A stretch of 64,000 nucleotides of DNA. Source: Janthinobacterium agaricidamnosum NBRC 102515 = DSM 9628. Lineage in GTDB: Bacteria > Pseudomonadota > Gammaproteobacteria > Burkholderiales > Burkholderiaceae_D. Position numbers and translations under genes: made by a program. Below are positions 1 to 7,358 of the stretch, one piece after another (position 1 is the stretch's first letter; each line of letters begins with the position of its first letter). The stretch lies in the NCBI RefSeq assembly GCF_000723165.1, contig NZ_HG322949.1, forward strand, positions 4,410,019-4,474,018, written 5' to 3'. The notes under the pieces were generated by a model. It was not told the origin of the DNA. It did not search any database and saw only the letters and a list, made by a program, of their open reading frames with translations.

Positions 1-666
1 GTCGCCCTGGATGAACGGGCCATCGTTATGGAACAATTCCAGCGCATACAATAGATTGCCCTGGCCGACTTGCGGCGAATCGGCCAGCAAGGCGCGCCGG
101 TAGCCGTTCTGGCCGACACCGACGCTGGCTATCCCGTCCGGCAACTTGTCGGCATATTGGATGCTGACCGCGCCGGCCGAGGCGAAGTCGCCGTCTTCCG
201 CCGCGTACGGTCCCTTGCGGTATTCGAGGCGGGTGGCCAGTTCCGGTATCAGGAAGTTCAGGTCGCTCCAGCCCTGTCCATGCGCGTGGCTGCGCTGGTT
301 GACCGGCATACCGTCGATGGTCGTACTCAAGTCGGTGCCGTGATCCAGGTTAAAGCCGCGTAAATAAAACTGGTTGGCCTTGCCCTCGCCGCTGTGCTGG
401 CTGACGATCAGCCCCGGCGTGGCTTCCAGCAATTCGCCGGGCCGGTACACGGTGCGCGCTTCCAGTTGCTGCTGGGTCACCACGCCGGCATTGGCCGAAT
501 CGGCGATGCCCAGCTGGCTGGTGCGCGAACCGCTGATCAGCACCGAGGCGGGCGGGCTGCCGCCGTCATCCGCGCTGGCAAGGCCGGGATGGGCTGCGCC
601 CAGCATGGCCAGCATGGCGGCCAACAAGGTACGGCGGGGGCGAGTGGCGTGAAAAATGTGTTGCAT
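1..666 (-). CDS. TonB-dependent receptor, N-terminal part (runs off window)
   Basis: This is the first 222 codons of an outer-membrane TonB-dependent receptor; the rest lies beyond position 1. Residues 1 to about 33 form a signal peptide with a basic start (HATRPRR) and an Ala/Leu/Met-rich core ending near GLASA. A plug domain follows, with the typical run ATPGLIVSQHSGEG, FYLRGFNLDHGTD and TTIDGMPVN, then LATRLEYRKGPY. The ATG at 666 opens the signal peptide, although no clear ribosome binding site precedes it. Such receptors import siderophores, cobalamin, metals or sugars using TonB energy. The plug alone does not reveal the substrate, and no neighbouring uptake gene is visible. Confidence 0.85.
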   Translation of the reverse strand, partial: MQHIFHATRPRRTLLAAMLAMLGAAHPGLASADDGGSPPASVLISGSRTSQLGIADSANAGVVTQQQLEARTVYRPGELLEATPGLIVSQHSGEGKANQFYLRGFNLDHGTDLSTTIDGMPVNQRSHAHGQGWSDLNFLIPELATRLEYRKGPYAAEDGDFASAGAVSIQYADKLPDGIASVGVGQNGYRRALLADSPQVGQGNLLYALELFHNDGPFIQGD

Positions 667-766
667 GGCGATCCGGTCAGGTAAGGGGAAGTTAGGGAAC
701 CCAACAATCTATCCTGATATTCACCCGCGATACAAATCCGGATTCAAAAAACGTTCTCAAATACAA

Positions 767-797
767 CAGCCCCGCGCGGCGCTGGCCGGCGGGGCTG
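767..797 (-). terminator. Rho-independent terminator after the HhH gene
   Basis: The arms CAGCCCCGC and GCGGGGCTG form a strong GC stem. On the minus strand it is followed by a T-rich stretch (TTGTATTTG). It lies about 25 bases past the stop of the helix-hairpin-helix gene and before the receptor gene. Confidence 0.7.
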
Positions 798-820
798 CCT
801 GGCGTCAAACGTGCAGCGGA

Positions 821-1339
821 TTATTTTGCCTTGGCGGCATCGGCGGCAGGAGTAGCGGCGGCCGCGGCGGCGGCTTTGGCGTCTTTCTTGGCGGCGGCCG
901 CGGCGGCCTTGGCTTCTTTCTTGGCGGCTTTCGCGTCTTTTTTGGTATCGGCAGCCGATTTGGGGTCCGGTGCGGCAGCGGCTTCGGCGGCTGGTGCTGC
1001 GGCTGGGGCGTCCTTGGCGGCGGCTTTGGTGGCAGGAGCGGCTTTAGGCTTGACGGCGTCGGCGCCCGGCTTGGCCTGGCCATTCACTTGCAAGCCGGCT
1101 TCCGACAGCTTGACCGAATTCTTGGCGCCTATGCCTTTGACGCGGCTTTCAAAATCGGCCCAGTCCTTGAAGTTGCCGCCCTTGGTGCGCTCATCGATGA
1201 TCTGTTTCGACTTGACGGGGCCGATGCCCTTGACACTGTCGAGTGCGGCCGCATCGGCCTTGTTGACGTCCACCTGCGCGAATGCAAAACCCATGGTGGC
1301 GACCAGGGTCGCCACTGCCAGCATTAGTTTCTTAAACAT
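821..1339 (-). CDS. Secreted ComEA-type helix-hairpin-helix protein with Lys/Ala-rich tail
   Basis: This 172-residue protein has a signal peptide (MFKKLMLAVATLVATMGFAFA). A ComEA-like tandem helix-hairpin-helix domain follows at about residues 22-88 (VDVNKADAAALDSVKGIGPV, then FESRVKGIGAKNSVKL). The last 80 residues are low-complexity Ala, Lys and Asp, in units such as KKDAKAAKKEAKAAA, resembling histone H1 tails. ComEA proteins bind double-stranded DNA in the periplasm during DNA uptake. The tail could add non-specific DNA contacts, but this is inference. The start at 1339 is chosen because GGAGAG sits just upstream and the signal peptide begins there. No other competence genes are adjacent. 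Confidence 0.8.
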   Translation of the reverse strand: MFKKLMLAVATLVATMGFAFAQVDVNKADAAALDSVKGIGPVKSKQIIDERTKGGNFKDWADFESRVKGIGAKNSVKLSEAGLQVNGQAKPGADAVKPKAAPATKAAAKDAPAAAPAAEAAAAPDPKSAADTKKDAKAAKKEAKAAAAAAKKDAKAAAAAAATPAADAAKAK

Positions 1340-1480
1340 ATAGTTCTCTCCGAAGTGTGGTTGCAAGTTGACTCGAACGCAAAGAGCTCAGATGCCAGCG
1401 CCTTGGCGCCTTAACGGCTGCAAACCGATCCGGTTGACGCCATACCATCCCGGCCAGCCAGCGACTGCGCCACATCAAAC

Positions 1481-2024
1481 TTAACGCATTTCGGCAGGGG
1501 ACGCCAGTTCGGGATATTCCTTGAGCAACCTTGCCCGTTCGGCGGCAATGCGGCGCAGTTTTTCTTCGACCTTGGCGATCTGTTCCGGTGCGATGCCGGC
1601 CTGGCGGCCGCGTTCTATATCGTCGCGCAATCTCGGCATGCCGGCATCGGCTGCCTGCACGAAGCCGGCGTACAGTTTCATGTTCTGGCGCGCCTCATAA
1701 GCGCCGTACGCCTTGGGATCGGCCAGTTCCGCGGCACCGGCAGCGCGGTCCGGCCGCTCTGCCTGGCGCTGCAGCGGCGGCGCGCGCGGATCGCCATACT
1801 GCAGGCGGCCGGCGTCTGCGGTTCCAGCGGTGTCAAGGCTACCCGCTGCGCTTGCGGTTCGGCATATTCCGGCGGCAGCGGCGGCCAATTCAGCGGCCGC
1901 GCGGCTTGCGACTTGCCAGCCGCAAGTACGGCAGTGTCCGCTTCTTGCAGTGCCGGCGCGCGCCACAGGACCACGCCCGCCGCGATACACAACAACAAGC
2001 CGCCGGTGGTGCTTTTCTACGCAT
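1481..2024 (-). pseudogene. Hypothetical protein broken by two apparent frameshifts
   Basis: Reading the minus strand in one frame from the ATG at 2024 fails, but two single-base corrections give a coherent protein. The first shift is in the TTTT run at 2013-2016 (AAAA on the coding strand). Adding one A there joins MRRK to STTGG and the hydrophobic segment LLLCIAAGVVLW, a membrane anchor or signal. The second is in the GC-rich stretch near 1797-1803, where the frame passes from EPQTP to GRLQYGDPRAPP. The C-terminal half (YGAYEARQNMKLYAGF, ending in ELASPAEMR) is open to the stop at 1481. It has a charged helical character rich in Glu, Arg and Ala. I recognise no family. It may be a real pseudogene or may carry two sequencing errors. 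Confidence 0.5.
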
Positions 2025-2057
2025 CCTGCCAGACAGATCAGACGAACGGCTCCGCGC

Positions 2058-2798
2058 TTACCAAGATTCCATGTAGGGACGCAAATCGAGTTCGTGGGTC
2101 CAGGCATCGCGAGGTTGGCAATGCAGGTGCCAATAATTGTCGGCGATGTGTTTGGGATTGAGGATACCATCTTGATCCTTCAGGGCATAACGCTCGGGGA
2201 AAGTGCTTTCGATAAACTCGGTATCAATCGCGCCATCAACCACGACGTGAGACACGTGAATGTTCTGCGGCCCTAGTTCCCTGGCCATACTTTGCGCCAA
2301 AGCACGCAGAGCATGCTTGGCTCCAGCAAAGGCAGCGAAGTTCGCAGACCCACGCAGACCTGCCGTCGCTCCAGTGAAAATAATGGTGCCGCGTCCACGC
2401 TGAACCATGCGCTTGGCGACTTCGCGGGCATTAAGGAAGGCACTGAAGCAAGCCATCTCCCAAATCTTGAAGTATTTACGTGCCGTTTCTTCCAAGATAC
2501 TGCAAGCGACATTGGCGCCGATGTTGAAGATCAGTACCTCGATCGGACCATGCTCTATCTCGATTTTTTCGATCAAGGCGATGACATCGTCCTCTTTTCG
2601 AGCGTCACTACCGTAGCCAAAGGCTACACCGCCCTCTGCCCGAATGGCATCAATGGTGGCTTGCAATTTTTCGGCCGAGCGGCGTGTCAGACAAGCGGTG
2701 TAGCCCTCGCTGGCGAATCGCGCCGCAATCGCGCTACCGGTTGATTCACCTGCCCCCACAACAAGGGCAACCCCCTTGGATAATTTTAATTTAGACAT
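2058..2798 (-). CDS. SDR-family protein lacking the catalytic Ser and Tyr
   Basis: This is a 246-residue short-chain dehydrogenase/reductase fold protein. The nucleotide-binding motif is seen as VVGAGESTG (residues 13-21) and the central motif as FNIGA (91-95). Where active SDRs have Ser and Tyr-x3-Lys, this protein has Ala144 and Phe157-A-G-A-Lys161, so two of the three catalytic residues are replaced. It may bind NAD(P) without classical oxidoreductase activity or use other chemistry. It is the last gene of a minus-strand cassette behind the acyl-CoA ligase and the isomerase, and its GC is visibly lower than the core genes. The start at 2798 (MSKLKL) is preferred over an ATG at 2813, as GAAG lies upstream of it. 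Confidence 0.75.
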   Translation of the reverse strand: MSKLKLSKGVALVVGAGESTGSAIAARFASEGYTACLTRRSAEKLQATIDAIRAEGGVAFGYGSDARKEDDVIALIEKIEIEHGPIEVLIFNIGANVACSILEETARKYFKIWEMACFSAFLNAREVAKRMVQRGRGTIIFTGATAGLRGSANFAAFAGAKHALRALAQSMARELGPQNIHVSHVVVDGAIDTEFIESTFPERYALKDQDGILNPKHIADNYWHLHCQPRDAWTHELDLRPYMESW

Positions 2799-3265
2799 AT
2801 ATGCTTCAATCATTAAATGATTCTATTTTTAATTAATAGATGCTATATAAAAGAGCAAGCTTTGTTAATCGTGGGCATACAAGTTCCATCTGCCAATGCG
2901 CTCGCCTTCTCACTGCAATACAACGCTAAGTAAGTCGTGGAAAATGATTGTGAAGTGATGACGAACAGAACCGGATGCGCTGCAAGGCGCCTGTTGCGAC
3001 GCAGTGCGAGCACTGCCAGCAGCAGGCAAGTCTCGCCGACCGTCTTGCAGCGCGCCGGTTAGGGCAGTCAGAAATCACCATAATTTATTACGACCTGCTT
3101 AGATATGGGATCTGATGGCGTGATCACGTCATCGGCAAAACTGGCCTGCTTTCTCAAAATCGAGGCTTGGCGTTTCCTTGGTGAGGTCAGAATGCGGCTC
3201 TCTGTAGTCACTGCAAGAGTTCATTGAACACGGTGGGGAGTTTGCACAGACGGAGCAGTACGCGT
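2799..3265. other. Gene-free stretch with an imperfect inverted-repeat element
   Basis: No convincing gene is present between the SDR gene and the ligase gene. The part next to the SDR start is AT-rich and probably holds its promoter. At 2969-3060 a 92-bp element is bounded by AACCGGATGCGCTGCAAG and CTTGCAGCGCGCCGGTT, which are near-perfect inverted copies. A short minus-strand reading frame ending near 3072 could be the tail of a lost gene, but I recognise nothing in it. Confidence 0.5.
2969..3060. repeat. Inverted-repeat element (17-18 bp arms)
   Basis: The left arm is 2969-2986 and the right arm 3044-3060. They match over 16-17 positions when one is reversed and complemented. The interior also has GC-rich self-complementary pieces. 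It could be a small non-autonomous element or a strong hairpin upstream of the SDR gene. Confidence 0.5.
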
Positions 3266-4891
3266 TCATTCGCCCTCCTTCGTCAACTCGGACCGCAGCT
3301 TGCGTCGCAAAACTTTTCCGATTGCCGATTTAGGCAGCGAGTCGAGCAATGTGATGTGTCGAGGCACCTTATAGGCAGCGAGATTGGCGCGGCAGTACGC
3401 CTCGATGCTCTGTGTCGTCACCCCTGGATTGCGGGGGATAACGAAGAGATGAGGAACTTCCCCACTACGCGCGTCCGGTGTGCCGATGCAGCAGCATTCA
3501 AGCACCTCCTCCATCATCGAAACCACGCCCTCGATCTCTGTGGGATATACGTTGAATCCCGAGACCAGGATCATGTCTTTCTTGCGATCGACCATCGTCA
3601 TGGAGCCCTGCTTGTCCATAACAACGATATCGCCCGTTCTGAACCAGCCATCCGCAGTGAAGGCGCGCACCGTCTCCTCAACGCAGTTCCAGTACCCCTC
3701 GAACAACTGCGGCCCTTTTAGAATAAGCTCCCCAGGCTGACCGATTGGCACGTCTTGCTCTTCGGCATCGACGATGCGCACGTCGGTCGATGGAACCGGC
3801 ATACCGATGGTGCCATTACACCCCCACGGATTGAAAGTCGTACTGGGCGCCGTCTCCGACAGACCGTAGACCTCTGTAATAGGTATACCGCCCGCCGCCG
3901 TCCAACGTTGAGCAACGGCCGCTTGCACGGAGGCACCTGCCGCGGTCACCAATTGGGTTTTCGAGAAGTCGACTTCGGCCAGACCGGGCATATTCAACAG
4001 TCCGCTGAAAAGCGTGTTGACGCCGATCATCATTTCAAAAGGCTGCCGCCCCATCTCTGCGATCACTGTGCCGGGTTCACGGGGATTAGGCACGAGCCGG
4101 CTGCATGCTCCCATTGTAAGGGCAAACACGGTGGTGGCCAGCGGATAGATATGGTACAGCGGCAAAGGCGTGATGATCGAGGCACCATACGCCTCCAGTG
4201 CAGCCCCCGCCCAAGATCGCATCTGAGCCAGACTCGCGGCAAAGCAACGATGCGTTAACACAGCTCCTTTGGACACGCCCGTGGTGCCACCCGTGTATTG
4301 CAGGAATGCGTGGCTGGCCGGTGAGATCGCGACAGAGGCCGGGGCACGCGAACCGACTTGAAAGATGGCGGATGCCAGCGGCACGATCGCGTCGCCGGAC
4401 GGCATGAGTGATTCTGATGCCTTTGCTATCCCCACAAGCGGTGCGCTCAATACAACCTTGAGGGGCGTACGCGGGACAATGCCGCGCAGAGGTTCCACGA
4501 GCATATCGGCGACAATGGCGCAAGTGGCGCCGGAATCCTGCAACTGGTGTTGCAGCTCGCGTGGCGTGTAGAGCGGATTAATTGCCACCACGACTAAGCC
4601 AGAACGAAGCGCGGCGCACAAGCCGACCAGGAACGCATTGCAGGTAGGAAGAATCAGAGCGATGCGATCTCCTTGAGAAATACCCTGCTGCTGAAGATAA
4701 GCCGCTAATTGCTGCGATAGCTTGTCAAGCTGGCCGTAGGTCACCGTCTCACCTAGGCAACTTGCTGCGGGTCTTTCCGTAAACAGCCGGAATGAACGTT
4801 CAATCTGTCGATCCAGAGTGGCCAGGGCTGCGATGTCGATATGGTGTGGAATACCGGTTGGATATGCCTCGAGCCAGCGCTTGCTTTCCAT
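3266..4891 (-). CDS. Acyl-CoA ligase (AMP-forming, FadD-like)
   Basis: This is a 541-residue member of the ANL superfamily that would activate a carboxylic acid via an acyl-adenylate and load it on CoA. The adenylation motifs are all present: YTGGTTGVSKGA (199-210), VYGLSETAP (341-349), GWFRTGD (415-421) and DRKKDMILVSGFNVYPTEIE (435-454). The catalytic lysine is Lys526 in KSAIGKVLR. Length and motifs fit medium- or long-chain acyl-CoA ligases, but the substrate cannot be read from the sequence. It lies between the isomerase and SDR genes on the same strand, so a small catabolic cassette for an acid substrate is plausible. A copy of repeat A sits just upstream of its start. Confidence 0.88.
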   Translation of the reverse strand: MESKRWLEAYPTGIPHHIDIAALATLDRQIERSFRLFTERPAASCLGETVTYGQLDKLSQQLAAYLQQQGISQGDRIALILPTCNAFLVGLCAALRSGLVVVAINPLYTPRELQHQLQDSGATCAIVADMLVEPLRGIVPRTPLKVVLSAPLVGIAKASESLMPSGDAIVPLASAIFQVGSRAPASVAISPASHAFLQYTGGTTGVSKGAVLTHRCFAASLAQMRSWAGAALEAYGASIITPLPLYHIYPLATTVFALTMGACSRLVPNPREPGTVIAEMGRQPFEMMIGVNTLFSGLLNMPGLAEVDFSKTQLVTAAGASVQAAVAQRWTAAGGIPITEVYGLSETAPSTTFNPWGCNGTIGMPVPSTDVRIVDAEEQDVPIGQPGELILKGPQLFEGYWNCVEETVRAFTADGWFRTGDIVVMDKQGSMTMVDRKKDMILVSGFNVYPTEIEGVVSMMEEVLECCCIGTPDARSGEVPHLFVIPRNPGVTTQSIEAYCRANLAAYKVPRHITLLDSLPKSAIGKVLRRKLRSELTKEGE

Positions 4892-4956
4892 AAATTTTTC
4901 TCTTTATTTGTGACTTATATTTAAGCAGGACTTCTGAGAATCCCAGGGGGGACTGC

Positions 4957-5122
4957 TTAGAACCTATCTCAGTAGGGAGCATCGTCGAATGGCTGTTCAT
5001 CAGGAGCGTGGGCAAGGCGCGAGAGGGACACATGGCGGACCATGCTACAACGCCCCCCCTCAGATCCATGCTTCAGAGGGGCTGTCAGCAGGCGATGTAT
5101 TCTCTACCGGGATAGCTTGCTA
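4957..5122. repeat. Repeat family A, copy 1 (full length)
   Basis: The element starts TTAGAACCTATCTCAGTAG and ends CTACCGGGATAGCTTGCTA, imperfect terminal inverted repeats. The interior resembles copies at 5818 and 7099. Its last three bases (CTA) are the stop codon of the isomerase gene read on the minus strand. Confidence 0.8.
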
Positions 5123-5710
5123 GGCCAATGCGTCGCGTACGAAGTCGAGCCGGTCTTGACCGAAATACATCTCCCCGGCAACGAACATGGTGGGAGCGCC
5201 AAACACTCCCCGGGCAACGGCTTCATCAGTGTTGGCACGCAATGCAGCCTTGACCTCCACATCGTTCGTCAGCATAACAATCTGCTCGGCATCGTATCCA
5301 GCATCGACCAGCATCTTGACCGCAATCAAGGGATCATTCAGATTCAGACCATCTCCCCATAAAGCGGAGAAAACGGCTTTCAAGAAGTCTCGCAGCCGTT
5401 CGGGCTGACGTATCTGGATTCCTGCGACGGCGCGCATAAGGAACAGCGTGTTCACCGGGAAATGCGGGTTGCTAGCGAATGGAGCACCATAGCGGCTGGC
5501 AAACCGCTGATAGTCGCGGTGCGTGTACTGGCCTTTCGCGGGAATCGTTGCTGGAGATGTGTTGCCAGTCGCTTGGAAGACACCGCCCAACAACATCGGC
5601 TTGTAGATCAACTCAGCTCCGGCGTGCCGGCAAATCCCAGGCAACTGGGTCCAGGCCAAATAGGCTGCGGGGCTTCCCACATCGAAATAAAACTCAACAG
5701 ATTTTGGCAT
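5120..5710 (-). CDS. 2-hydroxychromene-2-carboxylate isomerase / DsbA-like protein
   Basis: This 196-residue protein has the DsbA-like thioredoxin fold of the kappa-class glutathione transferase and HCCA isomerase family. It opens with VEFYFDVGSPAAYLAW, in which Ser13 takes the place of the redox cysteine, as in that family. Near the C-terminus GVFGAPTMFVAGEMYFGQDRL carries the cis-Pro loop and family tail. HCCA isomerases act in naphthalene-type degradation with glutathione, but many relatives have unknown substrates. The start at 5710 is supported by GGAG eight bases upstream. It is the first gene of the isomerase-ligase-SDR set and diverges from the TetR gene. Its stop codon is formed by the end of repeat A copy 1. 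Confidence 0.85.
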   Translation of the reverse strand: MPKSVEFYFDVGSPAAYLAWTQLPGICRHAGAELIYKPMLLGGVFQATGNTSPATIPAKGQYTHRDYQRFASRYGAPFASNPHFPVNTLFLMRAVAGIQIRQPERLRDFLKAVFSALWGDGLNLNDPLIAVKMLVDAGYDAEQIVMLTNDVEVKAALRANTDEAVARGVFGAPTMFVAGEMYFGQDRLDFVRDALA

Positions 5711-5742
5711 GAAAACTCCAATAGAAAAACGATCATTTAGTA

Positions 5743-5776
5743 AACGAACGTTATATAATGAAGTTGCAGATGTCAA
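5743..5776 (-). promoter_or_regulatory. Putative isomerase promoter with overlapping dyad
   Basis: On the minus strand TTGACA (5776-5771) is followed after 15 bases by TATAAC (5755-5750). A dyad AACGTTCGTT (5752-5743) overlaps the -10 box, where a TetR-type repressor could block transcription. The repressor assignment is inferred from the divergent tetR gene. Confidence 0.4.
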
Positions 5777-5817
5777 TCAAAATTTACCATCTGACTCAGA
5801 CTGGAAGCTGGCAAAGC

Positions 5818-5981
5818 TTAGAACCTATCCCGATAGGGAGCGTCGCCGGATGGCTGCTCATCAGCAGCGTGGTCAAGGCGCGAGGAGGACGCATGGCGTG
5901 CCATGCGACGACGAGCAATGCCGATCCACGCGGGTGAGGGGCGGTCAGCAGGCGATGTATTCTCTACTGGGATAGGTTCTT
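5818..5981. repeat. Repeat family A, copy 2 (full length, 164 bp)
   Basis: It begins TTAGAACCTATCCCGATAG and ends CTACTGGGATAGGTTCTT, an inverted-repeat pair. It lies between the divergent isomerase and TetR genes and has the same length as copy 4. Confidence 0.85.
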
Positions 5982-6096
5982 GGTGGTGTTCAGAGAGAGA
6001 GCATGCTAAGCAGGTAAGCGCATCCTTACAGGAAGCGGTGGAGGGTTGCCATGCCATCGTTGAGACTTTGCTGTCGACCGATGAGCCCGCCTTGAT

Positions 6097-6111
6097 TACT
6101 ATACAATAGTA
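6097..6111. promoter_or_regulatory. Putative TetR operator
   Basis: The perfect dyad TACTAT-ACA-ATAGTA lies 58 bases upstream of the TetR start. Autoregulation by binding here is the usual arrangement in the family. The assignment rests on position and symmetry only. Confidence 0.4.
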
Positions 6112-6168
6112 TATTTGTAGCGCGTTTCCAACAATATGGCTTTCCCGTTTTCAGACACCTGATCAAAC

Positions 6169-6744
6169 ATGCGATATTCAAAAACTCATAAACAGGAAAC
6201 CCGAGAGAAACTACTGCAGAGTAGCCGCGTCGTCGCCAAACGCAACGGTTTCGGCACGACCGGCGTAGATGCCTTGATGGCTGCGGTCGGATTGACGGGT
6301 GGGGCCTTCTACAGCCATTTTGATTCGAAGGAGGACTTATTTGCATCCATCATCGAATTGGAAATGGAGCAAAGCGCCCGGATGCTGGCCGGCGATGAGG
6401 GTTCACAGCCCGACCATATCGCGCAACTTCTCAAGATCTATCTAAGCACTTACCACGCAACACATCCGGGAGAGGGCTGTGCGTTGCCAGCACTCGGACC
6501 TGAGATTGCGCGCAGCTCTCCTGAGATTCGAACTCGCGTGGAGCGAGCCGTCAAACACGTCCACAGCCGCTGGACAGACCGACTGGGTGGCGACAAAGAT
6601 GCTGCCTGGGCATTCGTGGCACAGTGCGTTGGTTCGATTTTGATTGCGCGAGTGGTCGAAAGCGAGCAGACACAGCAGGAAATTTTGTCCTCCAGCCGAA
6701 GATTTATGCTGCAGAGCAGCCCACATCTGAAAGACGCCAAGTAG
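6169..6744 (+). CDS. TetR/AcrR-family transcriptional regulator
   Basis: This is a 191-residue repressor-type protein. The N-terminal TetR DNA-binding domain spans residues 1-60 (THKQETREKLLQSSRVVAKR, then GVDALMAAVGLTGGAFYSHF, then DSKEDLF). The remaining helices form the ligand and dimer domain. It is divergent from the isomerase-ligase-SDR genes and most likely controls them and itself in response to a substrate or acyl-CoA. That is inferred from context. A dyad 58 bases upstream is a candidate operator. The gene is bracketed by repeat A copy 2 and an inverted fragment (copy 3). Confidence 0.88.
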   Translation: MRYSKTHKQETREKLLQSSRVVAKRNGFGTTGVDALMAAVGLTGGAFYSHFDSKEDLFASIIELEMEQSARMLAGDEGSQPDHIAQLLKIYLSTYHATHPGEGCALPALGPEIARSSPEIRTRVERAVKHVHSRWTDRLGGDKDAAWAFVAQCVGSILIARVVESEQTQQEILSSSRRFMLQSSPHLKDAK

Positions 6745-6756
6745 TTGACACACGAT

Positions 6757-6800
6757 TTAGAACCTATGCCAGTAGAGAATACATCGCCTGCTGGGATAAT
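6757..6800. repeat. Repeat family A, copy 3 (fragment)
   Basis: TTAGAACCTATGCCAGTAG followed by AGAATACATCGCCTGCTG is the reverse complement of the right end of copies 1 and 2. It is therefore an inverted end fragment, facing copy 2 across the TetR gene. Confidence 0.7.
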
Positions 6801-7098
6801 GCGCGGACGTGCAAGAAATTCTGTTTGCATGGAGCCGGCTGGCTTTTAATGCATCTCGTTCATGAAGCGTGCGCCGAACAGGCTGGCGACCAGCTTCTAC
6901 CTGTGCTGTGGCAGCGTCCAGTCTTTTCAATATTGGGTCAAGTTACAAACAAGGATTTGGTAGCGACTTTATCGCTGCGGAAGTGGCCATGCAATTCTTA
7001 ACGATCTTTCACAAGCGCATAGCAGGCTATCTGTAGCGCTGCCAATACTTATTGAACTCGTCCAGATTATTGATAAAACTGCTTTATCGGGTTTAGGC

Positions 7099-7262
7099 TT
7101 AGAGCCTATCCCAGTAGTGAGCGTCTTCTGCTGGCCGCGCATCAGCAGCGCGGACCAGGCGTGAGGAGCAAGCGTGGCGAGCCACGCGACGACGAGCAAC
7201 GCAGTCCCCGCTACTGAGGGGCGCCAGAAGAGGGCGTATTCATCTACTGGGATAGGCTCTTA
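7099..7262. repeat. Repeat family A, copy 4 (full length, 164 bp)
   Basis: The ends TTAGAGCCTATCCCAGTAG and CTACTGGGATAGGCTCTTA are inverted copies matching at 18 of 19 positions. The interior shares blocks with copies 1 and 2, such as the CACGCGACGACGAGCAA region. There is no coding capacity. Confidence 0.85.
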
Positions 7263-7303
7263 GCCCGGCGAAAGTGGGTACTGAAATCAGGGTGGAATGA
7301 ACA

Positions 7304-7335
7304 AAGCCCCGCGCGGCGCTACACCGGCGAGGCTT
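7304..7335 (-). terminator. Terminator after rfaE1
   Basis: On the minus strand AAGCCTCGC pairs with GCGGGGCTT and is followed by TGTT. It lies 24 bases past the rfaE1 stop and ends the long minus-strand core block. Confidence 0.65.
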
Positions 7336-7358
7336 AGCTGCAAATCATGTGAAAAACC

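Larger units (their letters stand above)
6745..7303. other. Gene-free stretch with repeat A copies
   Basis: Between the TetR gene and the rfaE1 terminator I find no convincing gene. It holds a short inverted fragment of repeat A (6757-6800), about 300 bases of AT-richer unrecognised sequence, and a full repeat A (7099-7262). It is the right edge of the accessory cassette. Confidence 0.6.

Noticed and set aside
3072..3250. Possible C-terminal fragment of a lost gene on the minus strand upstream of the ligase stop
   Set aside because: The frame is short and matches no family I know, so it is mentioned only as unexplained sequence.
6800..7098. Transposase remnant between repeat A copies
   Set aside because: No transposase motif or long frame could be recognised on either strand.
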